64,000 nt of DNA from Leguminivora glycinivorella (lineage: Eukaryota; Arthropoda; Insecta; Lepidoptera; Tortricidae): NCBI RefSeq assembly GCF_023078275.1, contig NC_062985.1, positions 5,845,408 through 5,909,407 of the forward strand, in the 5' to 3' direction. Both the position numbers and the translations under genes were made by a program. The notes beneath the pieces were generated by a model. That model was not told the origin of the DNA and did no database searches. It worked only from the letters and a program-made list of their open reading frames with translations. Positions 1 through 10,700 of this stretch are shown here, in pieces (position 1 is the first letter of the stretch; each line of letters begins with the position of its first letter).

Positions 1-109
1 CTGTCGTGTGGGCGTTCCTTGTCGCCCACGCAATGACAAACAAGATAAGCTATCGGGATAGCAACATCATTCTAATACAAAGGATTTACAGCTAGTATAG
101 CAGTTAAAT

Positions 110-255
110 CCATACTAATATTATAAATGGGAAAGTGTGTGTGTGTCTGTCTGTTTGTCCGTCTTTTTAGGTGGAGATAGTTGAAGGGATGGAGAGTGAC
201 TTAGGCTACTTTTTGTCTCTGTCTAACGCGAGCGAGGACGCGGGCAAAAGCTAGT
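110..255 (+). repeat. Interspersed repeat, short copy
   Basis: A copy of a dispersed element that starts CATACTAATATTATAAATGG and ends GCGGGCAAAAGCTAGT. A longer relative is at 4986-5227; this copy lacks the middle section. The two share the ends and the stretch around 'ggagatagttgaagggatgg'. This pattern is very common in moth and butterfly genomes. The class of element is not clear from sequence alone. Confidence 0.7.
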
Positions 256-1130
256 TATACCTATAAATCTTATAATGTAACGGTTATACTCGTACCTATG
301 CCATTTTAGGGTTTGGAGGGTTTGGTAAATAATGAGCTGCATACATCCCCAGGAAACCTGATACCCAACTAACCAAAGTGGCCCGGACCTAGAAGGTAGG
401 TACCAGGAAACGGAAACAATGCCACCCTAAATCCACTTGGTGTCGTTCTGTAGAAGCAAGAGCTCAGGATGTTAGGGATGGATTGGGAGGAAGTTACTCA
501 AGCGGCCCAAGACCAGAGTTTTGGGGGAATGTGATTCGAGCCCTAAACTACACCTCAACAGAGGGTAACAAGATTTAAAGAAGAAGAAGACACACATTCT
601 GCTCGTGTTGTAAGACCCAACATTTTTACAAATGTATGTGGGAACAACAAAAAAATAATCTAAGAGCACCAAGTTCAATCGGTGTTCTCAAACGCTGAAC
701 TTGTTTATCAAAACTATCACCACGAATTCAAATCTAGATCTTTTCGTGAATCTCTTACTTTCATAAACACGTGCTCTAAAAATGACAAGACTTGTTTGTT
801 TATGTCATCTAGGAACTGGATTGAGATGGGGGATAAGTGGATATATAACTTTCACTGAAATCTAATTTGCTTTGAAAAGCTTGTAACCTCGGGAGAGTTA
901 TTTTTTTATGAAGAGGGATTAAGTATAGTACATTTCTGTAATTGCAGAAATCTGCACGAGCATTAGGATAGGTATATAGAAAACTGTATTTGTAAGGTCA
1001 AGATGGGTTGTCTCATTATAAAATACATACGTCTACGTTTAGATGAAGCAGTTATTCTGACTAGAACAAATTGCAGCAGAACCTATTACTAACCCTTGAA
1101 AAACATGACTTATTTGAAATGCAAACTACT
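256..1130. other. No gene seen
   Basis: AT-rich sequence with no splice-bounded open frame I can support. The long frame at 472-678 on the - strand is low complexity and lacks coding character. Confidence 0.5.
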
Positions 1131-1141
1131 TTAACGATTGC

Positions 1142-1147
1142 TTTATT
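1142..1147 (-). terminator. Poly(A) signal AATAAA
   Basis: AATAAA on the - strand, four bases after the TGA stop of the candidate terminal exon at 1152-1375. The position supports reading that frame as a real 3' end. Confidence 0.4.
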
Positions 1148-1151
1148 CTTG

Positions 1152-1375
1152 TCAAAGTCGTCCGTGGCAGTGAAATGGGGCAATTAAATCGATTCGCCAG
1201 TTGCAGTCTGTTGCTTTTCTCAAGGGACACGCTGCACACCGCTTGACGTCAATCTTAATTATTAAATCAGTACTAAAACCGCGTTGGTAAGCGAGTGCCT
1301 CTAGAATAAAAGTCCTTTGTATTAGTTTACTAAGTCTAGTTATTCGAGCCTTGACATCAGTGATCATTTTCTCAC
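1152..1375 (-). CDS. Candidate terminal exon, unknown protein
   Basis: An open frame of 73 codons and TGA on the - strand, bounded upstream by a possible acceptor (CTTTAG before GTGAGAAAATG) and followed at once by AATAAA. If this acceptor is used, the exon begins with two bases completing a codon (phase 1 intron). The encoded stretch is basic, with a cysteine cluster (CAACPLRKATDC) and no transmembrane segment. I do not recognise it. It could be the last exon of a - strand gene, perhaps of the large - strand gene seen at 29.8-61.4 kb, but no connecting exon was found. The pyrimidine tract before the acceptor is weak, so the frame could also be chance. Confidence 0.33.
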
Positions 1376-1487
1376 CTAAAGATCATCCTTCATTTTTCTT
1401 ATCTCTATTTCTCTGTATTGAGTGAAAACACTTCATTCGTTCTTTTTAACGTAAAAATAAAAAGAGCGTAACAAAACTGGTACATAT

Positions 1488-1744
1488 AAATAAATAAAAT
1501 AAATAAATATTGACATTCTTACATAGATTGACTGAGCCCCACGGTAAGCTCAAGAAGGCTTGTGTTGTGGGTACTCAGACAACGATATACATAATATACA
1601 AATACTTATGTACATAGAAAACGTCCATGACTCAGGAACAAATATCTGCGCTCATCGCACAAATAAATGCCCTTACCGGGATTCGAACCCAGGACCGTGG
1701 CTCAGCAGGCAGGGTCTCTACCGACTGAGCCAAACCGGTCGTCA
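1488..1744 (-). mobile_element. tRNA-derived SINE, reverse orientation
   Basis: Read on the - strand this has a tRNA-like head with an A box (TGGCTCAGTCGG) and a B box (GGGTTCGAATCCC), a body shared with the copies at 9787-9999 and 10458-11165, and an (AAAT)n tail at 1488-1510. The same body motifs (ACTCAGTCAATC-like, TTCCTGAGTCATG) occur in all three copies. It is a Pol III-type SINE, inactive unless shown otherwise. Confidence 0.85.
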
Positions 1745-2321
1745 TACATCCACCAACAACCAATATATTCAATAACCAATAGCAGAGTTATAATTATATA
1801 ATTAAAATGACATTGATGCTATTAATTAGGCACATCAACATTAATATGTTCCTTGTTATTAAAACTATTGTTAAGAAGGTAGGATATAAGATATAACCCT
1901 GATTAATCTTCAGCGAGGCTAGTGAAAAGATGGAGAATGAAAAATCCTTCCTTATATTTATTTCAAATACCACTTACGATAAAAGTAGGTAGCATTGATG
2001 TTGAGTGTAGTTCACCGTTTCAATATCAATTACGTTTGAAACACAAAAAGAATCCAAAAAATCCAATGCGCGTGAATTATTCACTACACACAACAATTAC
2101 GAATAATTTTCGTTTGTGCAAATTACAAACTTGAATTTTACTCTCATAACACACCACTCTGTAGTGTATTCAGACAAAACTACATGTCGAACGTGACTGA
2201 TGTTTATTTAAAATGTAGACGTCGAATGTTGGTGAAAATCTCAAATTAAAAGTAAACTGGCCCCGTGTTTACTAAACCGCCAACCAACCTGACCCGAAAA
2301 ATCGACCCATTCGCGGAAGAC

Positions 2322-4629
2322 ATGCAGATCGCTACGGTTCTCCTTGTCTTGGCTAGACTTTTGTGTGTCGAAAATGTAAGAATTTTAACAACTTTATTGT
2401 AAAATATAATATTTCTCGTTAAGCAGCTGCAATAACTATAATTTAAATTACTTGTGATTAATGATGTGCAAGTTGCGGAAACTTTCCAAAAAATCTAAAA
2501 TTTCTTGAAAAATTCACGAAACTTTCACGAAAAATAAAGGGAATTTAAATTTATGAAATGGAAATTTTCCATCCATACAATTGTCCATACAAAGTATGGA
2601 AAGTTTCCGAAGTTTTCCTATGTGAAAATTTCAGAATTTTGGAAACTTTCCGTAGACACATCAGTACTTGTGATTCATCTGACAAAGTGCAAAATAGCAT
2701 TCAAAGTTCCAATAAGTACTTCAAAAATGCTTGGTTGCCGGTCAAGTACCTCAAAATCCGGTGTATTTTTTTATTTCAGAAAATTTTATCGAAGAATTTC
2801 AAAAGAGACGTCATGACATTCGATGAAGACTCGACTCCATATTTTAATTTCCCCTCTGAATCGAAATCGTATGAAGGGGAGAATGATAACATTTATAACG
2901 GAAAAGAAATACCGTTGGAATCCTCTGAAACAGAAATAGCAGAGAGTTCCGACAAATCTACAAGACTTATGGAGAAACTTAGAGAGGTAATATATTAAAT
3001 AATATACTTATACATGGTTTACAACACTTAGGGCCACTTGCACCAACGAAAATGGAGGGTTAACCCTCCATTTTTGGTACTTTTGCTCTCATATCCAATC
3101 AGGTTCAAATTTCTGACAAGGGAACAAAGACTTTATCAAAGAATCCATACATATTTATTATTGTGTTTCACTATCAAAATCAAAATATACATTTTAAAAT
3201 AGTACAGACAAAAAAAGAAATATTAATCTAACGGCTGTTTAACCTAACCTCACATCGTTATTTTCTTTAGCAATAGAGTTGGTAAAACATGTGAAACCAG
3301 ACACGAGTGAAAAGTGGGTGGCCTTGATAATACTGTTTGCTTTAGAAATTGCTCGATTGATTTATCGGATCCACTTTGCTGCCGCCGCAGTGCGCGATTG
3401 TGGTAAATTATAATTTCTTTCACTTCGAATCCTCCGTATTAAAGCGCTTTCACGGCTGGACCCTAAAGTAGGCCGCTGTATTTTTTACAATTCTATGGGT
3501 ATCTGACTTGCCGCAATAAGTACAGGTAGAAAACTAACTCTTGCAAGTTTTCTGTAATGGAAAACAATACAAAAAAATGTAATGAATATCAAATGTCATT
3601 CGCTCAAACTCCTACAAACGGCACCTACCCGTTGTCTTACCCGTTGGTTACATATTCGAAATAAAATAGAGTATGCGCTCATATTGGAAGAACCTTATTT
3701 TCATTTTGCAGCCCTGCGCGATCGTTGTGCGTTCGAACATCCACCCGACGATGCAATCGCTGCTGCGCAAGTACAAATATGATGCAAAAGGTAAACTAGG
3801 ATAGAATAACTAACACTGAGAAATAGTGCCAAGGTCTTAAACAAAGTTCTGTTGCAGGTGCACTGATTCCAAGCAGCGTTAGATACTTCATAAAGGTGCC
3901 GCAGGGCCTCGGAGAGCCAATATTGGTTCCTCTCAATCACCAATCTATTTCGCACCTAGGAGGTTACGTGAGGTAAGATCTACTGAATAGATCGATACTA
4001 AAACAGATTTTTCAGTACAGATGGTGTTTTTTTTACGCACTAGTGCGAGAAGTGGTTCATTATATGACAGGTCGAAACTTTGAATGCTCATCTGTACTGA
4101 AAAAGTCGTACGATACACGTGCGAAAGGAAATTCGTAACTCGTGTCGATTTAAAACACTCCCTTCGGTCGTGTTTTAATTTATCGCCACTCGTTTCCAAC
4201 TTCCTTTTTTACGCACTTGTATCGTAATGTACTATTACTTTACATTGGTTTAGGTTGACAAAATAACCAAACTATCATAAAGCGTTACATGTGATCACTG
4301 ACTGGCAGGCACTGCAAGTTTCAGTGGGCTTAGTGGCATTCCAACACTAGACTTGTACGTTCACCTGCTGAAAGCTGTTCTGAACGGGTATTAGACTCGT
4401 CAAAATTGCATTACTTGATCAATGGAGAATTTCTATATATATAGTTGATTAATCATAGTTAGTTGATGCACTATTAGGTACACGAGTAGATTACAAGAGT
4501 TTAATTAACCGACTTTTATTACTAATTTTTTTTTTATTTGCTCTCAGGTATTATAAAGAAGTTCCGCCAATACCTCAAGCACTGTATTTAAACCGAGCAC
4601 TACAAAGTTGGTCTCAGCAAAAATATTAG
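2322..4629 (+). CDS. Secreted protein of unknown family, five exons
   Basis: Exons 2322-2375, 2780-2986, 3712-3790, 3858-3972 and 4548-4629 join to 537 bases, a 178-residue protein ending TAG. Every intron has GT-AG ends: donors GTAAGA, GTAATA, GTAAAC and GTAAGA, acceptors TTTCAG, TTGCAG, TTGCAG and CTCAG. All phases agree (0, 0, 1, 2). Exon 1 is a hydrophobic leader (MQIATVLLVLARLLC), so the product probably enters the secretory pathway. Residues about 25-87 are acidic and rich in Ser and Glu, and look disordered. The last ~90 residues are basic to neutral with aromatic residues and contain single Cys, PPIP and Gly-rich turns. No catalytic motif or transmembrane segment was seen after the leader. 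A poly(A) signal follows 24 bases after the stop. I do not recognise the family. A candidate cassette at 3271-3410 was left out because it breaks the frame. Confidence 0.68.
3031..3075 (+). repeat. Half copy of GGGCCASTTGCACCAAC MITE
   Basis: One end of a MITE family seen more fully at 33836-33962, 48684-48769, 49121-49330 and 51069-51195. It lies in intron 2 of the gene at 2322-4629 and contains a short hairpin (ATGGAGGGTTAACCCTCCAT). Confidence 0.6.
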
Positions 4630-4653
4630 GTACTATAAATGTATGTCCACCAT

Positions 4654-4659
4654 AATAAA
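4654..4659 (+). terminator. Poly(A) signal AATAAA
   Basis: AATAAA 24 bases after the stop of the five-exon gene, followed within about 20 bases by a T-rich stretch (TTGTTTTTATTT), the usual layout of an animal cleavage site. Confidence 0.55.
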
Positions 4660-4985
4660 ACAGGACCAGTACTTGTTTTTATTTACAACGGCCCGAGACA
4701 ACGGGTCAGGGTCACTGATGATTAGTGACCCCATTTGATTGAGAAATTAATGGTGATTGTGATTGACATTGTATTCTGTCGTCAAAAATGACTGTGTTTG
4801 ATTTTATTTAATATTTATTATTTCCTAGTATTATAAAGGAAAACCACAATGCAAGTTATAATAAAATATTCCCGTACTATTCTATTCGGAAATGTTAATT
4901 GTTCGTTTTATTTTATAAAATGTGTCAATATAAGACTAAAGCTTTGTGTGGTCAATTTTAGGATTAGTCATCCCTGCTAATTCTT

Positions 4986-5227
4986 CCATACTAATATTAT
5001 TAATGGGAAAGTGTTTGTGCCTGTATGTTTTTCCGTCTTTCACGGCAAAACGGAGTGACGAATTGCCGTGATATTAAATGGAGATAGTTGAAGGGATGGA
5101 GAGTGACATAGGCTACTTTTTGTATCTTTCTAACCCCCCACTTCCCTAAAATGGAGGGTGGATGTTTGTATGGAGCATTCCGCAATGTACGAATTTAATG
5201 CGAGCGAAGCCGCGGGCAAAAGCTAGT
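4986..5227 (+). repeat. Interspersed repeat, longer copy
   Basis: Fuller relative of the element at 110-255, with the same CATACTAATATTAT start and GCGGGCAAAAGCTAGT end. The open frame on its - strand (5000-5185) is repeat sequence. Confidence 0.7.
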
Positions 5228-5636
5228 ATTTTATACGTTACCTTTTACCCTCTTAAACCGCTTTAGTATTTAATGAGTTTTGTGTGGAGGCATTTTAAGT
5301 CCCGGTTTATATATTCTGTGGTCCCGGGAAGGGACATAGGAAGGTAAAAAACTAGAACAATGATAAGTAGCAAACCAAGAGTGAACAGGCATCTTCTGGG
5401 CGAGCTCACTCCATCGTAGTAAGCCCATTTATAATAAAATAAAATAAAAGTATTTATGTACAATAATGGCCTTGATACAGAAAGGTTAATTAGTAATTAT
5501 TACGCCAGCTAACACAAGCTAGGAACAGTGCCAGGTGTAGCCGAGTGTCGGGAAATGACAGACGCCGGGATAAACAACGACGGAACAACTGTGGATACAC
5601 ATGGCTTGTTTCATGTAACAAGTTTTGATTTCGCAG

Positions 5637-5756
5637 CTGTTAGCTTACACGAGTAGACTGATTTCAAGCGTAAACAATAACTACGACGTGGGAATTCAAG
5701 TTGGAAAATTTGCGAGACCATCTTGTGTTACGTGTGAAGGATCCAAGTATACCTAA
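5637..5756 (+). CDS. Candidate orphan terminal exon
   Basis: A good acceptor (TTTTGATTTCGCAG) opens a frame of 39 codons ending TAA. The encoded piece has mixed, protein-like composition with a CVTCEG motif near the end. It reads in phase 0, so the upstream exon must end on a codon boundary. Exon 2 of the gene at 2322-4629 does (alternative 3' exon?), while its exons 3 and 4 do not. No other partner was found and no poly(A) signal lies close by. It could be a decayed exon or chance. Confidence 0.25.
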   Translation: MLAYTSRLISSVNNNYDVGIQVGKFARPSCVTCEGSKYT

Positions 5757-5845
5757 GCGCAGGATAAGAACAGAAGTCTCAAAAGGTCTACTAGTACTAC
5801 AATTTTTAAAGTATTCCGTCTTCTTTCTTTCTCCGAGATCGGTAG

Positions 5846-5966
5846 TCCCATTTATTTGGGGTCGGCCCTCTTCGTCCACATTCTCCAATGAGTATGATTT
5901 TGTGCGGCGTGTGAGGTTATTTAAGGTCTCTTTTGACCGTCGTCAGCCGAGTGGTGGGTGCTCACA
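5846..5966 (-). pseudogene. RTE-like LINE C-terminus, decayed
   Basis: On the - strand this reads in broken frames like the end of an RTE/Jockey-type LINE ORF2, closing in TKRADPK then a stop. It is a weak relative of 12626-12790, which ends TRRADPK. Frameshifts and stops are present. It is a short dead 3' fragment. Confidence 0.5.
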
Positions 5967-7780
5967 AAAGTATTCCGTCTAAAAAATAGTAACTTAAGTT
6001 TAAAAATTAAATAGTTATATTACTTATCTTTATACTTTAGAGCATATAACTTAAAACTATTCATATTTGATGTTACACAGAGCAGACGGGTGAAACCAAA
6101 TAGGAACCAGTTTTTATCGCAATTGAGACTTCTTCAATGCAACTTGTTAAATACCAACAGTGACCAAATTAAAGAGTATACGTGTATTCGTGTTCAAATT
6201 AAATAGATTTATGAGTAACATTATGCTAATTTTAACGAATAGGGATCCACTTAACATAGTTAGCAAGTTCTACACAAGACTTTATTAGAGTAGAGAAAAT
6301 CCTAGGTAGTAATTTACTAAAGAGCCGGAATTCGACTCGGCATTTGTGACTGTTTTAGGTACGTCTTAAGGTTGAGACATAATCTGAAATTGGAAACTTG
6401 ACTTCGATAAAAAAGGAGCTCTGGATTTTATTATCCTTTGCAAGAAAAACAGATTTTACACAAGGTGGAATGTTCGCGTGGTCAGATCAGTGGTCATTTG
6501 GTCAAATAGTAGGGCAAGCACTCTGCCACGCTACTCGGAGGATACGTCTACATCCTAGGAGGAAGAAGGGGCTTCAGTTCCACTCAGAGACTTCTGGAGA
6601 ACCTAACAACCTATAGGATCTAGGCCGTTCTGTCTATAGTGGAAGTGAAAGGAATGTCTGCATGGACAAGGAGTAAAGCAATTATTCTGCTACATTACTC
6701 GAAGGATCGATAGTTAAGAGTGCTATGATAAAGTAAAAAATAGCAAGGCTTCATGACGATGTCACAAGACTTTACAGTGCCTATATACACTAGATTATAC
6801 ACATCGAACCAAACTGCTAGTAAAGCTATAATCGATTAAAATCAAATGAAAAGTATGGACATTATTCACCTAACAAAACGATAATCGAGATAACTTAATA
6901 TCCAATGTCGGCACAAAATATAATAAATTTAAGTTATGTATACTCGTACCTTACATATATACTTGTATCCATGTTAATAAAAAGCTATAAAAGTACAAAT
7001 AGCTCAGACATCATTATTTATGTTGTTGAACAATTGCGGAAAAATCTAAATCATTAGAAAACAGACATCGTTTAAACGTCTTGTGGTGCGCAAGAGCATA
7101 AATCTTAGTTTTAATTCACTTGTGGTTAGTGTTAGAAAAACGACTATGTACCTACACCCATTAATATCGACGACGAAATTACCCAATTAATGTCTTGGCC
7201 TGCCCGAGTCGTAAAAAAGGTTGTCTTCAGTACATAGAACAGACTTGGTTTAGTGTTGGTACTAAATAGCTTCACATAACGGCTTAGGTTTTTTTATATC
7301 TAGCTATAACATTAACGCACTTATTAGAAAAACTAAAAGCCACCTGAGTTACGACATTATTTTTAACTGAACTGACAGTTAACAGAACTATCCGGAGACA
7401 TCTCTCGTAAAGGGACAGTTAAAATAGAACAGTTTTAGAGCAAGGTCGTTCGTTAACTTTTGAATAGGTACCAACAACAACAAATTAAATGTAAAATGTA
7501 TCCACGAATGAGTGTCGACACAAACCTGATAGGGTTTCATGGCACTCTGGTGTATGAACAAATGTAAGGTTTTTAACACAGAATAAATAATTTAAAAAAA
7601 AACAAAGAAGAAATATTGTTATACAGCAAGTATAAAAATATACAGTATTGCTTTTAGAATAAAAGTAAAAATAATAGTATTTACCCAGTAAAACCAGACC
7701 AGACGTACCTAGCTGAATTTATCCGTGCTGTTAATTTTTTATTCCGCGTTGTAATACTACACCTGGCTACAATATATGTA
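5967..7780. other. No gene seen
   Basis: AT-rich DNA without a supported exon. The frame at 6398-6616 lacks splice context, codon character and conserved motifs. Confidence 0.45.
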
Positions 7781-7787
7781 GACGACG

Positions 7788-10700
7788 ATGAGCGAGCAAC
7801 ATGACAGCTCTCTTACGGAAGTACCTAATTTAGATAGATTAGTCTGCCGTTGGTTTGTAAGTAGACAGTTAGACGCCTACTACGGGCTTAAAAATGATGA
7901 ACAGTATATTAAAAAACTTAACCAGTGAGTAAAATATTACAGTCTTTACTGCGACTAAATCCTTGTAAGCTAACATAAGTTACGCCGCCTTAGTCATAGG
8001 GCCTAACGAACTTTTAGTACGTGACTATTTTCATAGGCCGGGATATCAAGGTTATCTTTAACGGCGCTATCCTACTGAATTAAACATGTCCACGTCCCGG
8101 AGCGGTCCTTTGAAGCGAGAGGCCATTGGAAATTGTCGGATTGTGCTGGCTTTTTGTCCAACTTCCCGTTATAGACAAACCGACGATGGTCGGAAACTCT
8201 GCTGTTCTTAACAAGAACCATCCAGAGGCAAAGGCTCATTCGACGCAAACCAGTCTCCAGTAATCGTTGCTTGGAGACAAATACGGAGGACACAGTATAC
8301 TGGTTCCATTTACTCGCCAGCATTCAGTAAGCATTTGAAATATAGGACCTGGCATATTTCCAAAATTGTTGTCATTTCAGTCCAATTTTCAACGTATTTG
8401 AACGTGGCACATACATAAATAAAATAATTATAGCAAACAAACCGACGGAGATTAGTCAGATAAAATAAAAGAGAACGAACTTTCCATTGATAGATAATAA
8501 ACCGTCGTCGCACTACGCCACAATTAAGTAGTCAAGGGTCAAGGCGACATTTTATACATTAAAATCCAATATAGCCATGTGCATATTTTAGTTAAGATGG
8601 CATTGAATTTAAGCAATATTGTTGTCTGTAAATTTAATAATGTGATAAACACAACGATCGGTCTTAAAAACCCGCATGGCGCTTGGTTTTTCCGTAAACA
8701 TATAAAATGGGTCGGTTCCTAAAATTCGACGCGTAGACGGATGTTGTTGTTACTAAGGTTTTGTTTGTTTTTGTTTATGAGGAAAATTTCGTGTTTTGTA
8801 TTGATATTAAGAAGCTACAGGAGCGAAAATGCTAAAATGGAAAAGAGCCCCCCTTTCAATTTGGGAATTTTAGTTAAATATACTAGTGTTATTAACTAAA
8901 TTTATCCAAAAAAAATTGTCCATTCAGAACAACTCAGTTAAAAGATATTGCGACAAAATCTTTAAAATCGAGGTTCCGCTCTCGACTGTTTCCTCCTTCA
9001 AAACTTAATCAATCGTAACGAAATTTGAGAATCTGAATAATAATGAAATTATCTGTGTCGGACCGTTTAGTTTTTTTGGCTATAATTGTTACCAATTTTG
9101 AATACCACACCTTTTTTTGCGGCATAATCAATAAGGCCGTTTTTGGAAAATTTTGATGGGCTCTAGCGTATTTAAAAATAGGAATACCCGACATAAAAAT
9201 AATAATAATCTGTGTTGAAAAAATCCGTGCTCTATCTTCAAAAAACAGGAAGGAAATAGTCGAGAGCGTTTGTATGGAGAACTGACCCCTCCTGTATCGT
9301 CTTAACAAGTTCGTAACTCACTAGTCTCACTACAATGATGAGGGCTTTGCATTTGCACAGGTACTTTGTACGCTAACTTTACTATGAGCTGTGAATGAAA
9401 CGTTCACGAATGGAAGTCCTTATGGCAAAAACGCAATTTCGATTTTCTAACGAATTCGACTAATACACGCGAATATGATAAAATAAAATAAAAATGAGTA
9501 ACTAAATCAACTGTATTTATTTATCTTTTTATTATCACATGCACGATTATATTATCGGTAAAACACTGGGTAATAAAAATGCACGTTTCGCTAAGGCGTA
9601 GACGTTCTCTTCAGGAAAGGAACAATCCTTGCTAACAATGACCCTAGGCCATGAATCATGAATAATCTAGTAATCAACGTGTCTAGAATGACTAGCGTCG
9701 CTAGGAATAAACAAGCAGTTCCGAATGAGATCTGCCGTTGGTATAGCTACAAGTATAATATGAAAATCAAGATATTAATACAATTATGACGACCTGTCTG
9801 GCTCAGTCGGTAGTGACCCTGCCTGCTAAGCCGCGGTCCTGGGTTGGGCATTTATTTGTGTGATGAGCACAGATATTTGTTCCTGAGTCATGAACGTTTT
9901 CTATGTATATAAGTATTTGTATATTATACATATATTATTCTTGAGCTTACCGTGGGACTCAGTCAATCTGTGTAAGAATGTCCTATATTTATTTATTTAA
10001 TCTTTATGGCATTCTCTACCAGTCAACCTTTAGGCAAAGCAGAAAAATTGTGGGTGGTGCTACTTATGCTATAATATTTATTTGAATTATTAAGATAGAA
10101 AACGAAAAAAATAATGGTGTTGACATTAAGGCATTACAAAAATGAAGATAGTGAAAATAAAAATGAGTAACTAAATCAACTGTATTTATTTATCTTCTTT
10201 TATTATCACATGCACGATTATATTATCGGTAAAACACTGGGTAATAAAAATGCACGTTTCGCTAAGGCGTAGTCGTTCTCTTCAGGAAAGGAACAATCCT
10301 TGCTAACAATGACCCTAGGCCATGAATCATGAATAATCTAGTAATCAACGTATCTAGAATGACTAGCGTCGCTAGGAATAAACAAGCAGTTCCGAATGAA
10401 ATCTGCCGTTGGTATAGCTACAAGTATAATATGAAAATCAAGATATTAATACAATTATGACGACCTGTCTGGCTCAGTCGGTAGTGACCCTGCCTGCTAA
10501 GCCGCGGTCCTGGGTTCGAATCCCGGTAAGGGAATTTATTTGTGTGGTGAGCACAGATATTTGGTCCTGAGTCATGAACGTTTTCTATGTATATAAGTAT
10601 TTGTATATTATATATATTAATATCTGGGCGACCGAGCTTCGCTCGGTTCTATTTTAATATATCACGTCTTTAGATAAAAAAAAACTCTTATAAATACAAA

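Noticed and set aside
3271..3410. Possible extra exon in the gene at 2322-4629 (strong TTTCTTTAG acceptor, GTAAAT donor)
   Set aside because: Its length is a multiple of three, but the frame set by exon 2 meets TAG in the second codon. Leaving it out gives consistent phases throughout.
8072..8323. 83-codon - strand frame
   Set aside because: Semi-coding look, but no acceptor or donor fits and no motif is recognisable; possibly a decayed repeat.
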